The position numbers and the translations under genes were made by a program. From contig NZ_JACWIJ010000002.1 of the NCBI RefSeq assembly GCF_017811175.1, positions 3,353,501-3,417,500 on the forward strand: a DNA stretch of 64,000 bases. Reading direction: 5' to 3'. The notes under the pieces were generated by a model. That model made no database searches. It saw only the letters and a list, made by a program, of their open reading frames with translations, and was not told the origin of the DNA. Below, one piece after another: positions 26,084-34,177 of this stretch; within the stretch, counting starts at the first letter, position 1; each line of letters begins with the position of its first letter. The stretch comes from Melaminivora jejuensis. GTDB taxonomy: Bacteria > Pseudomonadota > Gammaproteobacteria > Burkholderiales > Burkholderiaceae_C.

Positions 26084-27183
26084 TGCAAGGCCTGAACGCC
26101 ATGGACGCGCCTGCCTGCACCCCTGCTCCCGCAAGCGCCTTCTGGCGCGGCAAGCGCGTGCTGCTGACCGGCCACAGCGGCTTCAAGGGCGCCTGGCTGG
26201 CGTTGTGGCTACAGCGCCTGGGCGCCGAGGTTACCGGTCTGGCACTAGCGCCGGATACCGATCCTGCCCTGTTCACCCTGGCTCGCGTCGGGGATGGCCT
26301 GCACGCCAGCATCTGGTGCGACATACGGGGCGCTGCCGCTGTTGCCGGGTACGTGCGCCAGGTACGCCCGCAGATCGTGCTGCACCTGGCCGCACAGGCC
26401 TTGGTGCGCGCCGGCTATGCCGATCCGCTGGGCACCTGGGCCACCAATGTGCAAGGCACGGCCCATGTGCTGGACGCCCTGCGCGACCAGCCCGATGCCC
26501 GTGTGGCCGTCGTCGTCACCACCGACAAGGTCTATCGCAACCGCGAGTGGGCCTACCCCTACCGCGAGGACGATGCCCTGGGCGGGCACGACCCCTACAG
26601 CGCCAGCAAGGCGGCTGCCGAGCTGGTTGCAGCCAGCTACCGCGATGCCTTTTTGGCCGCGCAGGGCGTGGCCGTGGCCACGGCGCGCGCCGGCAACGTC
26701 ATCGGCGGCGGCGACTGGGCGCAGGATCGCCTGATCCCCGACGCCGTGCGCGCCTGGAGTGCTGCCCGGGAGCTGCTCGTCCGCCATCCCCAGGCCACCC
26801 GCCCCTGGCAGCACGTGCTGGAGCCGCTGGCTGCCTATCTGCGCCTGGCTGAAGTGCTGTGGCATGACCCCGGCAAGGCCGGCGCCTACAACTTCGGGCC
26901 GCTGCCGCATGAGACGGCTACCGTCGAAAATGTACTCAAAATGGCCTCAAAGGCTTATCCAGCAAGCGCTGTCAGCTATCAAAATCAAAGTCACGCACCG
27001 CATGAGGCTGGCTGGCTGGCGCTGGAGACGGCACATGCCCGCCAGGCTCTGGGGGTGGCGCCGCGCTGGGGGCTGCAGGCGGCTGTCGAGCGCGCCCTGG
27101 GCTGGTACCGCGCCCAGCAGGCGGGGGCTGATGCACGCGCCCTGTGCCTGGCCGACATCGCCGCCTGGGAGGCTGGCGCATGA
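26083..27183 (+). CDS. rfbG: CDP-glucose 4,6-dehydratase
   Basis: 366 residues, an extended SDR enzyme that turns CDP-glucose into CDP-4-keto-6-deoxyglucose. NAD site GHSGFKGAWLALWL, TTDKVYRN, and the catalytic pair in DPYSASKAAAE. Near the C-terminus NVLKMASKAYPASAVSYQNQ is encoded by a copy of the dispersed repeat (26935-26992), read in frame; the flanking PHEAGWLALETAHARQALGV is conserved family sequence. ATG 26083 overlaps the rfbF stop by 1 nt. An upstream in-frame ATG has no support. Confidence 0.95.
   Translation: MQGLNAMDAPACTPAPASAFWRGKRVLLTGHSGFKGAWLALWLQRLGAEVTGLALAPDTDPALFTLARVGDGLHASIWCDIRGAAAVAGYVRQVRPQIVLHLAAQALVRAGYADPLGTWATNVQGTAHVLDALRDQPDARVAVVVTTDKVYRNREWAYPYREDDALGGHDPYSASKAAAELVAASYRDAFLAAQGVAVATARAGNVIGGGDWAQDRLIPDAVRAWSAARELLVRHPQATRPWQHVLEPLAAYLRLAEVLWHDPGKAGAYNFGPLPHETATVENVLKMASKAYPASAVSYQNQSHAPHEAGWLALETAHARQALGVAPRWGLQAAVERALGWYRAQQAGADARALCLADIAAWEAGA
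26935..26992 (-). repeat. Dispersed repeat, copy E, inside rfbG coding sequence
   Basis: CTCAAAATGGCCTCAAAGGC... then CAGCAAGCGCTGTCAGCTAT and CAAAATCAAAG. The 17-mer CAAGCGCTGTCAGCTAT is identical to that in copy G (54.9 kb). Orientation as copies B and F. It is read through in frame without a stop. Confidence 0.7.
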
Positions 27184-27740
27184 GCCGCCTGCGCTGCACC
27201 CCGCTGCCGCTGTCCGGCCTGTACCTGGTCGAGCGCCAGCCCCTGGACGATGCGCGCGGCTTCTTCGAGCGTCTGTTTTGTGCTGGCGAACTGGCCGCCT
27301 GCGGCTGGACGCAGCCCATTGCGCAGATCAATCGCAGCTGCACGCGCCGCCTGGGCAGCGTGCGCGGCCTGCACTGGCAGCAACCCCCGCACGCCGAGAT
27401 GAAGCTGGTCGCCTGTCTGCGCGGCGCCGTGTGGGATGTGGCTATCGATCTGCGCGCCGGCTCGCCCACCTTCCTACGCTGGCACGCCGAAGTCTTGTCG
27501 GCGGACAACTGCCGCGCCCTGCTGATCCCCGAGGGCTTCGCCCACGGCTTCCAGGCGCTGACGGCGGATGCCGAGCTGCTGTACTGCCACTCCCACACCT
27601 ACACCCCGGCGGCGGAGGCCGGCGCGCATCCGCTCGATGCACGCCTGGGCATCACCTGGCCCCTGCCGGTGAGCGACATGTCGGCGCGTGACATGCAGCA
27701 CGCATGGCTGGACGCCTCTTTTCAAGGAATCGTGCCGTGA
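27180..27740 (+). CDS. RfbC-like NDP-4-keto-6-deoxyhexose epimerase (cupin)
   Basis: 186 residues. dTDP-4-dehydrorhamnose 3,5-epimerase fold: LDDARGFFERLF, then INRSCTRRLGSVRGLHWQQP with the catalytic His, LVACLRGAVWDVAIDLR, and IPEGFAHGFQALTADAELLY. In this operon the substrate is probably a CDP-4-keto-6-deoxy sugar rather than a dTDP one. ATG 27180 overlaps the rfbG stop by 4 nt (ATGA). Whether it epimerises C3, C5 or both cannot be told. Confidence 0.85.
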   Translation: MSRLRCTPLPLSGLYLVERQPLDDARGFFERLFCAGELAACGWTQPIAQINRSCTRRLGSVRGLHWQQPPHAEMKLVACLRGAVWDVAIDLRAGSPTFLRWHAEVLSADNCRALLIPEGFAHGFQALTADAELLYCHSHTYTPAAEAGAHPLDARLGITWPLPVSDMSARDMQHAWLDASFQGIVP

Positions 27741-28981
27741 AGTGCCGCCACTGTGCCAGCACCCTGACGCTGCCCTTTCTCGACCTGGGCAGCGCGCCAC
27801 CGTCCAATGCCTACCTGGGCGAAGCCGCCCTGCGCGCGCCCGAGGTCTGGTATCCGCTGCGCCTGCTGGTGTGTACGTGCTGCTGGCTGGTGCAGACCGA
27901 AGACCATGCCGGGCGCGAAGCACTGTTCACCCAGGACTATGCGTATTTCAGCTCGTTTTCATCCTCTTGGCTGGAGCACGCCCGCCAGTATGTGAGAGCA
28001 GCGTGCAAGCGTCTGCAACTGAACGCCGCCAGCACGGTGGTCGAAGTCGCCGCCAACGATGGCTATCTGCTGCAGTACATGCAGCAAGCCGGCATCCCCT
28101 GCTACGGCATCGAACCCACGGCCAGCACGGCACGCGCTGCGCGCGCCAAGGGCATTGAGGTGATCGAGCAATTCTTTGGCGTCTCCCTGGCGCACGAGCT
28201 TGCCGCCCAGGGCCGCCAGGCCGACCTGATCGTGGCCAACAACGTGCTGGCCCACGTGCCCGACATCAACGACTTCGTGGCCGGCTTTGCGCATTTGCTC
28301 AAGCCGCACGGTGTGGCGACGTTTGAATTCCCGCATCTGCTGCGCATGGTGCAGGGCTGCCAGTTCGATACCGCCTACCACGAGCATTACTCGTACCTGT
28401 CGCTGACGGCAGTGGCGCGCATTTGTGCGGCCAATGGCCTGTCGGTCATCGACGTGCAGGAGCTGCCCACGCACGGCGGCAGCCTGCGTGTGTGGGCTGT
28501 CCGCACGGATGCAGCTCACTACCTCCAGGCGGCGGAGGAGAGCGTGGCGCGCGTGCGCGATGTGCTGGCGAGCGAGCAGGCGGCTGGCATGTTGCAAACC
28601 GATTTTTATCGTGATTTTCAGCGTGAAGCCTTGCGTATCAAGCGTGAGCTGCTCACTTTTTTGCTGCAATGCCAGGCAACGGGCCAGCGCGTAGGAGCTT
28701 ATGGCGCGGCGGCCAAGGGCAACACCTTGCTCAACTTCGCCGGTGTGCGCCCGGATCTGCTGCCCTGGGTGGTCGATGCCAACCCAGCCAAGCAGGGGCA
28801 GTACCTGCCGGGCAGCCGCATCCCCATCGTCGATGAGGAGCATCTGCGCCGCGAGCGGCCCGACTATGTGCTGATCCTGCCGTGGAACCTAAAGGACGAG
28901 GTGGCGCGACAGCTTGCCTATATCGGGCAGTGGGGTGGGCGGTTGGTGGTGGCGGTACCCAACATGGAGATCTTTTCATGA
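27737..28981 (+). CDS. NDP-sugar C-methyltransferase (TylCIII/EryBIII-like)
   Basis: 414 residues starting at GTG 27737 (GTGA overlap with the previous stop, AAGGA 10 nt before). Zinc-binding N-domain with Cys3, Cys6 and the LVCTCCWLVQ cluster. SAM-binding Methyltransf_13-like core VVEVAANDGYLLQYM. C-terminal domain GAYGAAAKGNTLLNF and PDYVLILPWNLKDEV. This three-part layout is that of sugar C-3/C-5 methyltransferases that make branched-chain deoxysugars. Product position is not decidable from sequence. Confidence 0.88.
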   Translation: MKCRHCASTLTLPFLDLGSAPPSNAYLGEAALRAPEVWYPLRLLVCTCCWLVQTEDHAGREALFTQDYAYFSSFSSSWLEHARQYVRAACKRLQLNAASTVVEVAANDGYLLQYMQQAGIPCYGIEPTASTARAARAKGIEVIEQFFGVSLAHELAAQGRQADLIVANNVLAHVPDINDFVAGFAHLLKPHGVATFEFPHLLRMVQGCQFDTAYHEHYSYLSLTAVARICAANGLSVIDVQELPTHGGSLRVWAVRTDAAHYLQAAEESVARVRDVLASEQAAGMLQTDFYRDFQREALRIKRELLTFLLQCQATGQRVGAYGAAAKGNTLLNFAGVRPDLLPWVVDANPAKQGQYLPGSRIPIVDEEHLRRERPDYVLILPWNLKDEVARQLAYIGQWGGRLVVAVPNMEIFS

Positions 28982-30108
28982 GTGCTCCGGCACGCATTCC
29001 CCTGTCCCGCCCGTCAATCACGGAAAGCGAGATTGCTCTGGTCAATGATGCCGTGCGCCATGGTTGGGGCGAGCGCTGCTATGACTACATCCACCAGTTC
29101 GAGCAGGCATTTGCCCAGCATATCGGGGTTCGCCATGCCATCGCCACGTCCAGTTGCACCGGAGCACTGCACATGGGGTTGGCAGCTCTGGGGGTGGGGC
29201 CGGGTGATGAAGTGATATTGGCGGACACCAATTGGGTGGCCAGTGTCGCGCCCATCCTGTATCTGGGAGCGAAACCCATCTTGGTGGATGTGCTGCCAGA
29301 CACCTGGTGTCTAGACCCCGCTGCCGTGCGCGCTGCCCTGACTCCGCGCACCAAGGCCATCATGGCCGTGCATTTGTATGGCAACCTGTGTGCCATGGAT
29401 GAATTGCTTTGCCTGTGTGAGGAAAAAGGCATTGCACTCATCGAGGATGCCGCCGAAGCCATCGGTTCGATCTACCATGGACAGCGCGCCGGGGCTATGG
29501 GGACGTTTGGCGCCTTTTCCTTTCACGGCTCCAAGACTCTGAGCACGGGAGAGGGCGGCATGTTTGTCACTGATGACACACCGTTGTACAAGCATGTGCT
29601 CAGCCTGTCCAACCACGGACGAGTGGCAGGACAGCAGCGCCAGTTCTGGCCCGAAATGCTGGGCTTCAAATACAAAATGTCCAATCTGCAGGCGGCTCTA
29701 GGCGTAGGGCAATTGCAACGGACAGGAGAATTAGTGGCTCGCAAACGCGAAATTTTCCATCGTTACCAGAAAGCCTTTGGCAATATTGAGGGCGTGACTA
29801 TGAATCCTGAGCCGCCCGGCATCACCATTGGTGCCTGGATGCCCACGATTGTGATGGCGCCTCAAACAGAGGTGTCGGCCGAAAAAATGTTGCAAGCATT
29901 CAAGCTTGCAAACATTGATGCACGTCCCTTTTTCGCTCCGCTATCCACCCTGCCATGGATGGCTTGCAGCGCACATGGAGCTTGGGCTCAAGACTTGTAC
30001 CGAAGAGCTGTCAATCTACCCAGCTTCCATGATATGACAGAGGCTGAGATTGATAGGGTATGCAATGTTGTAATGCGCACGATTTTAAACAAAAATATTT
30101 CACCCTGA
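28978..30108 (+). CDS. DegT/DnrJ/EryC1 sugar aminotransferase
   Basis: 376 residues, PLP-dependent. The catalytic Lys186 lies in SFHGSKTLSTGEGG; its presence argues against an RfbH-type 3-dehydrase, which has His there. N-terminal IPLSRPSITESEIALVNDAV and IATSSCTGALHMGL are family-typical (perosamine/PglE group). It would aminate a 4-keto (or 3-keto) NDP-sugar. ATG 28978 overlaps the previous stop (ATGA). Base composition turns AT-richer in the second half. Confidence 0.88.
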   Translation: MSAPARIPLSRPSITESEIALVNDAVRHGWGERCYDYIHQFEQAFAQHIGVRHAIATSSCTGALHMGLAALGVGPGDEVILADTNWVASVAPILYLGAKPILVDVLPDTWCLDPAAVRAALTPRTKAIMAVHLYGNLCAMDELLCLCEEKGIALIEDAAEAIGSIYHGQRAGAMGTFGAFSFHGSKTLSTGEGGMFVTDDTPLYKHVLSLSNHGRVAGQQRQFWPEMLGFKYKMSNLQAALGVGQLQRTGELVARKREIFHRYQKAFGNIEGVTMNPEPPGITIGAWMPTIVMAPQTEVSAEKMLQAFKLANIDARPFFAPLSTLPWMACSAHGAWAQDLYRRAVNLPSFHDMTEAEIDRVCNVVMRTILNKNISP

Positions 30109-30129
30109 AAACGGTTTTGGTGCAAGAAA

Positions 30130-30909
30130 ATGTTGGATCTTGAATTTCAGAAGAATAATGACGCAGGCAGAAAAACGGTAGTTGTATCTCAGCCTATGTA
30201 TTTTCCATGGGTGGGTCAATTGGAGCAGGTAAGGCTGGCTGATAAATTTATCTTTTATGACGACGTTCAGTTTGCAAGAGGTTTTTTCAACCGAGTCCAA
30301 ATCAAGGTAGAGAAGGGAAGTCGTTGGATGACAGTGCCCTTGCAAGGCAGGCGTTCGGGTCAGTTGATCAACGAAATACAGATTGATGATCGTGCCGATT
30401 GGCGGCGCAGCCACATGGAGATTTTCCGGCAAGCATATCGCGGAGCGCGATTTTTGAATGACGCGCTTGGCTTGATGGATGAGGTTTTCACCAAGAATGC
30501 AAAAAATTTGGCTGAGTTGTCGGAATTCAGTGTTCGTGCATTGGTTGATTATTTTAGTGTTGATTCTGCGGGAAAATTCTGCAGGTCATCAGATTTAAAA
30601 ATATCCGGCTCTGGTAGTCAGAGAATTCTTGATATATGCCGATCGCTGGGGGCTGTAAATTACCTCACGGGACATGGTGCGAGAGGTTATTTGAATCATG
30701 CGGGATTTGAATCTGACGACATTGATGTATTTTACGCGGGCTATGAGTGTTTGCCATATCAACAGTTGCATGGAGGATTCAATCCCTATGTGTCTGCACT
30801 TGATCTTGTCGCTAATTGTGGGGTAAAAGGGAGGGATGTTATTTCAGGATATCTAATCCCGTGGCGAGATTTTATTCAAAATGATCAGCTGGGAGTGAGT
30901 TCGAAATGA
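30130..30909 (+). CDS. WbqC-like family protein
   Basis: 259 residues. The WbqC pattern is clear: VVVSQPMYFPWVGQLEQVRL, FIFYDDVQFARGFFNRVQIK, and YLTGHGARGYLNHAGF. The family is found in O-antigen and other glycan clusters; its biochemical role is poorly defined and an acyl- or aminoacyl-transfer step is only a guess. AT-rich codon use. ATG 30130. The stop overlaps the next start by 4 nt. Confidence 0.85.
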   Translation: MLDLEFQKNNDAGRKTVVVSQPMYFPWVGQLEQVRLADKFIFYDDVQFARGFFNRVQIKVEKGSRWMTVPLQGRRSGQLINEIQIDDRADWRRSHMEIFRQAYRGARFLNDALGLMDEVFTKNAKNLAELSEFSVRALVDYFSVDSAGKFCRSSDLKISGSGSQRILDICRSLGAVNYLTGHGARGYLNHAGFESDDIDVFYAGYECLPYQQLHGGFNPYVSALDLVANCGVKGRDVISGYLIPWRDFIQNDQLGVSSK

Positions 30910-31628
30910 AGAGGGACTTGAATGCAGAGGCGTCGGAATACAGGCCGCACGCCTCCACGGAGCTTGAAAATGATCTCATGCTGCGGTGGTACCCCAAGCG
31001 AATCATACGACGTGCAGGAAAAGTCGATCGCTTGCTTGAACTGGGCTTGGGGCATGGATTTTCTGCCGAAACTTTCAATGGCATCTGCCGAGAGCATGTA
31101 ATTATCGATGGCGCTTCTGTTGTCATAAGAAGATTCCTGGACAAGCATCCGGACTTTCAGGGATCCATTGTGGAGGAATATTTCGAGGATTACACACCCG
31201 ATGCGGCTTTTGATGTGATCGTCATGGGCTTTGTCTTGGAGCATGTTGACGATCCTGATGTAATTTTACGGCGATATCAAAAATATCTTGCCCGGAACGG
31301 CAGGATATATGTGGCTGTTCCAAATGCGAAATCCATGAATCGTCGGTTGGGGCTGGAGCTTGGATTGATCGAGGATATTTACGATCTGAATCAGAATGAC
31401 CTTGCTCTTGGGCATAAGCGCCAATATTGCCGAGAGTCCTTGCGTGCGGCGATAGAGCGGGCTGGCTACAGCGTGACCTACGAGGAAGGCATCTATCTAA
31501 AACCTCTTCCGCTTAGTGTCTTGAAAACCCTTCCCGATATGCAGGAAAATTTGGAGGCGATGTTGAAGGTCGGTGTTGAATTTCCTGATCTCTGCGTGGC
31601 GTTGTTGATGGAGATTGTCCCCGCTTGA
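30906..31628 (+). CDS. Class I SAM-dependent methyltransferase
   Basis: 240 residues. Motif I DRLLELGLGHGFSAETF, then VIVMGFVLEHVDDPDVIL (motif post-II) and YVAVPNAKSMNRRLGL. Methyltransf_11/23-like. It starts at ATG 30906, overlapping wbqC by 4 nt. It probably methylates a sugar or a carrier-linked substituent. Substrate unknown; neighbours place it in glycan decoration. Confidence 0.85.
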   Translation: MKRDLNAEASEYRPHASTELENDLMLRWYPKRIIRRAGKVDRLLELGLGHGFSAETFNGICREHVIIDGASVVIRRFLDKHPDFQGSIVEEYFEDYTPDAAFDVIVMGFVLEHVDDPDVILRRYQKYLARNGRIYVAVPNAKSMNRRLGLELGLIEDIYDLNQNDLALGHKRQYCRESLRAAIERAGYSVTYEEGIYLKPLPLSVLKTLPDMQENLEAMLKVGVEFPDLCVALLMEIVPA

Positions 31629-31663
31629 CGTGATATTGATTGTGGCTCAAGGGAAAATAAGAA

Positions 31664-32668
31664 ATGGTAGAGTGGAAGGATCGCCTGATAAATGTGTTGG
31701 TGACGGGTGTGGGGGCAATCATTGGTCAAGGCATTATTCGCAGTCTGAGATCTTGCGGATACGATGTAAAAATCGTTGGCATTGACCGTAGTGATCGCTC
31801 TCCTGCTGTCGAGTGGTGTGATATTTTTATTCCCAAGCCTGCATGTGACGAGGCCGATCTTCAATATTTGAAATTCTGGTGTGATTTGATTGAAGAACAT
31901 CAAATCAATATCGTGCTGCCGGGATTGGAGGTGGATGTAAATTACCTTGATAGAAATAGATTTTTCATTGTGCAAGGGAGTGATTGTGTCCTTGCTCTGA
32001 ATTCACATGGGTTGATATCTTTGGCGGAAGATAAATGGCTGATGCATCAATATATGGAGTCGCACGGATTTCCTGTGATTCCAACAATGGTTGATTCAGG
32101 GTGGGATGCGGCGGTATCTATCCTGGGAGGTGCGCCTATCCTGCTCAAGCCGCGCCGAGGCAGCGGCTCCAGAGGAATAATGCGTCTTTATGATCTTGAG
32201 GATTTTGAGTACTGGACAAGGAAATCCAGGCAGCCTTGGATTTTGCAGCGAATTGTTGGCAGTGACGACGAGGAATACACTGTGGGGGTATTCGGCTTTG
32301 GTGATGGATCTGCCTTGGATCCGATTATTTTGCGCAGGCGATTGTCAAGTGCGGGGAGCACGCTGGAAGCCGTTGTGGTTGAAAATGAATTGATTCGGCA
32401 GAGAGTGGCGGAGTTGAACTTCTTGCTCAAGCCTGTTGGGCCCACAAATTATCAATTCCGCATGGAAGGTGAAACGACCTATTTGCTGGAGGTGAACCCA
32501 AGGTTTTCCAGTAGCAATTCTTTGCGCACTGGCTTTGGGTATAACGAATCATTGATGTCCTTGGATTATTTTTTGCTCAATAAAAAACCACAAATGCCAA
32601 AGATAAACAAAGGGACGGCTTGGCGTTATAGTGAGGATTTTTACGTATATGATCGCGCTGCTGTCTGA
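31664..32668 (+). CDS. ATP-grasp domain protein (CarB-like)
   Basis: 334 residues. N-terminal Rossmann-like part VLVTGVGAIIGQGIIRSLRS with DIFIPKP. The ATP-grasp core contains ILLKPRRGSGSRGIM and the metal-binding LLEVNPRFSSSNSLRTGFGY. Such enzymes join a carboxylate to an amine or thiol through an acyl-phosphate. In a glycan operon it may attach an amino acid or other acid to an amino sugar; that is inference. The end overlaps the phosphoesterase gene by 20 nt. Confidence 0.85.
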   Translation: MVEWKDRLINVLVTGVGAIIGQGIIRSLRSCGYDVKIVGIDRSDRSPAVEWCDIFIPKPACDEADLQYLKFWCDLIEEHQINIVLPGLEVDVNYLDRNRFFIVQGSDCVLALNSHGLISLAEDKWLMHQYMESHGFPVIPTMVDSGWDAAVSILGGAPILLKPRRGSGSRGIMRLYDLEDFEYWTRKSRQPWILQRIVGSDDEEYTVGVFGFGDGSALDPIILRRRLSSAGSTLEAVVVENELIRQRVAELNFLLKPVGPTNYQFRMEGETTYLLEVNPRFSSSNSLRTGFGYNESLMSLDYFLLNKKPQMPKINKGTAWRYSEDFYVYDRAAV

Positions 32669-33355
32669 TATTCACAGCAATCTTCCGGCGTTGCAGGCAG
32701 TGCTCACCGATGCTAAGGATAATGGCTGTGATGAATTTATTTCTTTGGGTGATGTTGTGGGTTACGGCGCGCAGCCTGGTGAGTGCATTGATCTGCTAAG
32801 GGAATGTGGGGCTGTGAATGTATTGGGGAATCACGATTCTTACCTGATAGGCAGGCAAAAATGCTCTCGTTCCAAGGTGGTTGCTGGGATTATTGAATAT
32901 CAAAGAAATATTGTCACAGGGGGCATTTGGATTGGCTTGAGAGTTCCTTGCCATTTCTTGATCGAGACAACTCTTTGTTTGTTCATGGTGGGCCAAAAAA
33001 TACGTTGGATCAGTATCTTTATGTGATTGATGAACGGACTGTTCCTGATTCGAAAGGGCGTCTATTCTCGGGTCATACTCATGTTCAGGTACTGATGGAG
33101 CTGGCGAGTGGGAAAATATATTGCAATCCGGGTTCTGTTGGGCAACCCAGGGATGGCGATTGTAGGGCGGCTTATGCCATTATCAAGGATGATTGCATCG
33201 AATTGAGACGTGTTTCCTATGATATTGATGCGGCTGCTTTTGCAATGCAGTCAGCTGGTTTTGAGGCTTTTATTTATGAGGGGCTATATAAAGGGGCGCA
33301 AATCGGTGGTCGCATTGACCGTGTTGTTTATGTGCATGATGTGCAAAAAACTTGA
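32649..33355 (+). pseudogene. Calcineurin-like metallophosphoesterase, frameshifted as read
   Basis: The frame from ATG 32649 gives ALLSDIHSNLPALQAVL, SLGDVVGYGAQPG and VLGNHDSY. After NIVTG it breaks, and the rest (HLDWLESSLPFLDRD, LFVHGGPKN, FSGHTHVQVL, NPGSVGQPRDGD) continues in another frame from about 32924. All metal-binding motifs of a YfcE/MJ0936-type phosphoesterase are present across the two frames. One added G in the G5 run at 32919-32923 restores a 235-residue protein. A sequencing error is likely. The target may be a sugar or polyol phosphate. Confidence 0.8.
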
Positions 33356-33372
33356 ATTTATTTTATTTTAGG

Positions 33373-34167
33373 ATGGAAGTGTCAAAAAAATCAACAAACC
33401 CTGAAGTTGCTTTTGCCAAGGAGCGATCTGACCATCTGCAGGCTTACGCCCAGGATAAATTTTTTCAAGGACTGTCTCAAGATTGGTTGCAGGAGTCAAT
33501 GCGCCGTAGATATGTTTATAATTTTGATTGGCTAGGCCGACCCATTATTCAATATCCCCAAGATATATGGGCGGTGCAGGATCTTGTCTGGCGTGTGCGA
33601 CCTGATCTTGTGATCGAAACTGGAATAGCGCATGGTGGTTCGCTAATTCTCAGCGCTTCTATGCTGGCACTTCTCGATTTGTGTGACGCGGTAGAGAGTG
33701 GGCAGATGCTTGATCCACGCCAATCACGGCGCAAGGTACTGGGTGTGGATATCGAAATCCGAGAGCACAATCGTGTGGCAATAGAGGCCCATCCGATGGC
33801 CAGCCGCATTCAGATGATTCAGGGCTCTTCAGTTGCGCCCGATGTGATTCATCAAGTCCATGAGGCTGCCCGTGGATATGAGAGTGTGCTGGTCTTTCTG
33901 GATTCCATGCATACCCATGACCATGTTCTGGCCGAACTCAATGCCTACGCTCCACTGGTCTCTGAAGGCAGTTATTGCGTAGTATTCGATACCTTTGTGA
34001 ATGATATGCCTGCAGGCTTCTTTGCCGACCGTCCCTGGGATGTGGGGAATGACCCAAAGACGGCAGTACGTGCCTGGTTGAAGAATCACCCTAATTTTCG
34101 GGTCGATGCAGAGATGGAGCAACGCTTGCAAGTGACTGTTGCTCCTGGGGGTTCCTGCGACGCGTGA
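33373..34167 (+). CDS. CmcI-like cephalosporin-hydroxylase family protein
   Basis: 264 residues from ATG 33373 (an in-frame TTG at 33352 overlaps the previous stop). YVYNFDWLGRPIIQYPQDIW and PDLVIETGIAHGGSLILSAS are diagnostic of the CmcI family, with VLVFLDSMHTHDHVLAEL. Despite the name, the fold is a SAM-dependent O-methyltransferase-like one, and members recur in sugar and O-antigen clusters. It probably methylates or modifies the glycan. It is convergent with the OGT-like gene (10-nt gap). Confidence 0.85.
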   Translation: MEVSKKSTNPEVAFAKERSDHLQAYAQDKFFQGLSQDWLQESMRRRYVYNFDWLGRPIIQYPQDIWAVQDLVWRVRPDLVIETGIAHGGSLILSASMLALLDLCDAVESGQMLDPRQSRRKVLGVDIEIREHNRVAIEAHPMASRIQMIQGSSVAPDVIHQVHEAARGYESVLVFLDSMHTHDHVLAELNAYAPLVSEGSYCVVFDTFVNDMPAGFFADRPWDVGNDPKTAVRAWLKNHPNFRVDAEMEQRLQVTVAPGGSCDA

Positions 34168-34177
34168 GCCCGATGGC

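Larger units (their letters stand above)
30130..34167. other. AT-richer sub-island of glycan-modification genes
   Basis: From about 30.1 to 34.2 kb the sequence is plainly richer in A and T than its neighbours, with codons such as AAT, ATT, GAT and TTG frequent. It holds a WbqC-like gene, a methyltransferase, an ATP-grasp protein, a metallophosphoesterase and a CmcI-like protein, all on the plus strand with short overlaps. The sharp change suggests later acquisition than the rfbF-aminotransferase half. No integrase, IS or tRNA is seen at the edges. Confidence 0.75.

Noticed and set aside
28978..30108. RfbH-type CDP-4-keto-6-deoxyglucose 3-dehydrase
   Set aside because: The PLP Lys is present (GSKTLSTGEGG), whereas RfbH has His there. 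It is an aminotransferase.
32919..32923. G5 tract in the phosphoesterase gene as a phase-variation switch
   Set aside because: Tracts used for slipped-strand switching are usually longer (eight or more). The same -1 pattern occurs in fliL and other unrelated genes, pointing to sequence error.
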